34,362 bases of DNA from an uncultured Caryophanales bacterium (GTDB taxonomy: Bacteria; Bacillota_I; Bacilli_A; RFN20; CAG-826): positions 1 to 34,362 of the forward strand of contig CAMYVX010000010.1 of assembly GCA_947302535.1 (NCBI GenBank), written 5' to 3'. Shown here in pieces: positions 33,471 to 34,362 of the stretch. Each line of letters starts with the position of its first letter. Positions within the stretch are counted from its first letter, which is position 1. The notes under the pieces are model-generated. The model was not told the origin of the DNA. It searched no databases and was given only the letters and a program-made list of their open reading frames with translations. The position numbers and the translations under genes were made by a program.

Positions 33471-33704
33471 ATGAGAACATTTGCTGACATTCCTACTCCA
33501 TTAATCTTCGTCATTGTTTTATTGGTTGTGGCCGCTGTCGCGGGTATTGCCTTTGGCATCTACCGTTTACTTCATCCGAAACTAAAAGAACAACCTCGTG
33601 ATACTTCTCATGACCTTCAAGAATCTCTTGACCGTATCTTAGAACCTGTCGAGGATGAAAAAACTGCTGAAGAAATCAGTAACTATAAAGAAAAAGATGA
33701 ATAA
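33471..33704 (+). CDS. Small single-TM membrane protein
   Basis: A 77-residue protein. The ORF track begins at a GTG overlapping the previous stop; the ATG at 33471 is better because GAGG (33461-33464, including the stop of the Fic-like gene) lies 6 nt upstream. Residues about 11-33 form one hydrophobic helix (IFVIVLLVVAAVAGIAFGIY), followed by a charged cytoplasmic tail rich in Glu and Lys. No family is recognised. It overlaps the start of hemW by 8 nt, and its ribosome site overlaps the Fic-like stop, so the three genes are co-transcribed. Confidence 0.7.
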   Translation: MRTFADIPTPLIFVIVLLVVAAVAGIAFGIYRLLHPKLKEQPRDTSHDLQESLDRILEPVEDEKTAEEISNYKEKDE

Positions 33705-34362
33705 AATCTCCTCTTTATACATACATATACCTTTTTGTGAGAATATTTGCGAATATTGCGACTTTGCTAAGTTGCAATATTTTCGTAATATCGCTCTTCC
33801 TTATTTAGAAAAGTTAAAACAAGAACTAGATTCTTACCATATTAAAGATGGGATTAAAACCATCTATGTTGGAGGAGGAACACCTACTGCATTAGAGGAT
33901 GATTTGTTTTTGGAATTATTAAAGATAATTAAACCATATTCTTTAGATGTCCAGGAATATACCTTTGAAGCTAATCCAGAATCACTAAGCGAAAATAAAA
34001 TTAAGATGATGAAAGAATATGGGGTGAATCGTCTTTCTCTTGGAGTGGAATCTACAAATGATGAAATACTCCGTTTAATCAACCGTCACCACACCTTTAA
34101 TGACGTCAAAAAAGCCATTTCCTTAGCCAAACAATATGGAATCAATAATTTAAATGTTGATTTGATTTTAGGGCTTCCACATGTCAATAAATCACTTTTA
34201 AAGGAAGATCTAGCAAATATCCTTGCCTTGGATGTTAAACATATCTCTTGCTATGGGCTTACAGTTCATGAACATACTCAATTCTTTTTAAAGAAAATTA
34301 AGGAACCGGAAGATGATGTTTTAAGAGAGATTGGAAATATGGTTTTCGATGTCATCGGAGAA
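33697..34362 (+). CDS. hemW: HemW-type radical SAM protein (5' part, runs off window)
   Basis: The first 222 codons of an open frame that reaches the end of the window, absent from the ORF track because it has no stop. The radical SAM motif CENICEYC has the Cx3Cx2C spacing (Cys14, 18, 21). YVGGGTPTAL, FEANPESL, GVNRLSLGVES and LNVDLILGLP are typical of HemW. HemW is a heme-binding relative of coproporphyrinogen oxidase HemN that transfers heme; older annotation calls it HemN. The lepA-hemW link is classical, usually followed by hrcA-grpE-dnaK. Start ATG overlaps the small membrane gene by 8 nt. Confidence 0.95.
   Translation, partial: MNKISSLYIHIPFCENICEYCDFAKLQYFRNIALPYLEKLKQELDSYHIKDGIKTIYVGGGTPTALEDDLFLELLKIIKPYSLDVQEYTFEANPESLSENKIKMMKEYGVNRLSLGVESTNDEILRLINRHHTFNDVKKAISLAKQYGINNLNVDLILGLPHVNKSLLKEDLANILALDVKHISCYGLTVHEHTQFFLKKIKEPEDDVLREIGNMVFDVIGE

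Noticed and set aside
1-34362. Mycoplasma-type code with TGA as Trp
   Set aside because: Several genes end in TGA at sensible lengths, and Trp codons are TGG.
1-34362. CRISPR arrays, insertion sequences, prophage or tRNA genes
   Set aside because: No repeated spacer pattern, transposase or integrase motif, or cloverleaf-like sequence was seen; the tRNA-like pairing at 16226-16426 is the T-box.

Overview
The window is an AT-rich, densely packed bacterial chromosome segment of housekeeping genes. It has no mobile elements, tRNA or rRNA genes, or CRISPR arrays. The gene order matches the Bacillus-type core clusters: ribF-rpsO-pnp-(RNase J2)-ftsK; mnmA-alaS-ruvX-DUF1292-greA; comEA-comEC-holA-rpsT-lepA-hemW. 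TGA is a stop (split pullulanase, rarA, holA and the Fic-like gene all end in TGA) and Trp is TGG, so the code is the standard bacterial one, not the Mycoplasma code. Low GC, tight packing, sporulation genes absent from syntenic positions and apparent leaderless starts point to a non-sporulating, reduced Bacilli lineage near Erysipelotrichales, RF39 or Acholeplasmatales. That placement is inference.

Region by region: 1-2.9 kb holds the end of ribF, then rpsO and pnp with a terminator after each. 3.0-7.4 kb holds an RNase J paralogue that has lost several metal ligands, and ftsK. 7.5-9.6 kb holds a type I pullulanase encoded as two ORFs with a 4-nt overlap. 9.6-12 kb holds a small SSB-like OB-fold protein, a PlsC-type acyltransferase and, convergent to it, an RsmF-type rRNA m5C methyltransferase. 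12-16.2 kb is a tightly coupled run: pyrimidine-nucleoside phosphorylase, rarA, dtd, mnmA. A T-box riboswitch (16.2-16.4 kb, the largest gene-free stretch at 261 nt) then controls alaS, ruvX and DUF1292, with greA behind its own promoter. 20.3-24 kb holds comEA, comEC and holA, convergent with rpsT. 24.3-26.8 kb (minus strand) holds an acyl-AMP ligase fused to a carrier-protein domain and a YfcE-type phosphoesterase. 26.9-34.4 kb holds fmt, a PD-(D/E)XK/Rad3-type nuclease-helicase, lepA, a degenerate Fic-fold protein with a C-terminal DNA-binding-like domain, a small one-TM protein, and hemW, which runs off the window.

The genes serve mainly RNA processing (rpsO, pnp, RNase J2-like), translation and tRNA quality (alaS, dtd, mnmA, fmt, lepA, rpsT, RsmF-like), DNA maintenance and uptake (ftsK, rarA, ruvX, comEA/EC, holA, nuclease-helicase) and lipid or glycan metabolism (PlsC, ligase-ACP, pullulanase). 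The least ordinary items are the predicted dead RNase J and dead Fic proteins, the ligase-ACP fusion, the split pullulanase, tandem hairpins between rpsO and pnp, an 18-bp perfect palindrome at the ftsK promoter, and five genes whose -10 box lies 7-9 nt from the start codon. No gap without a gene exceeds 300 bases.
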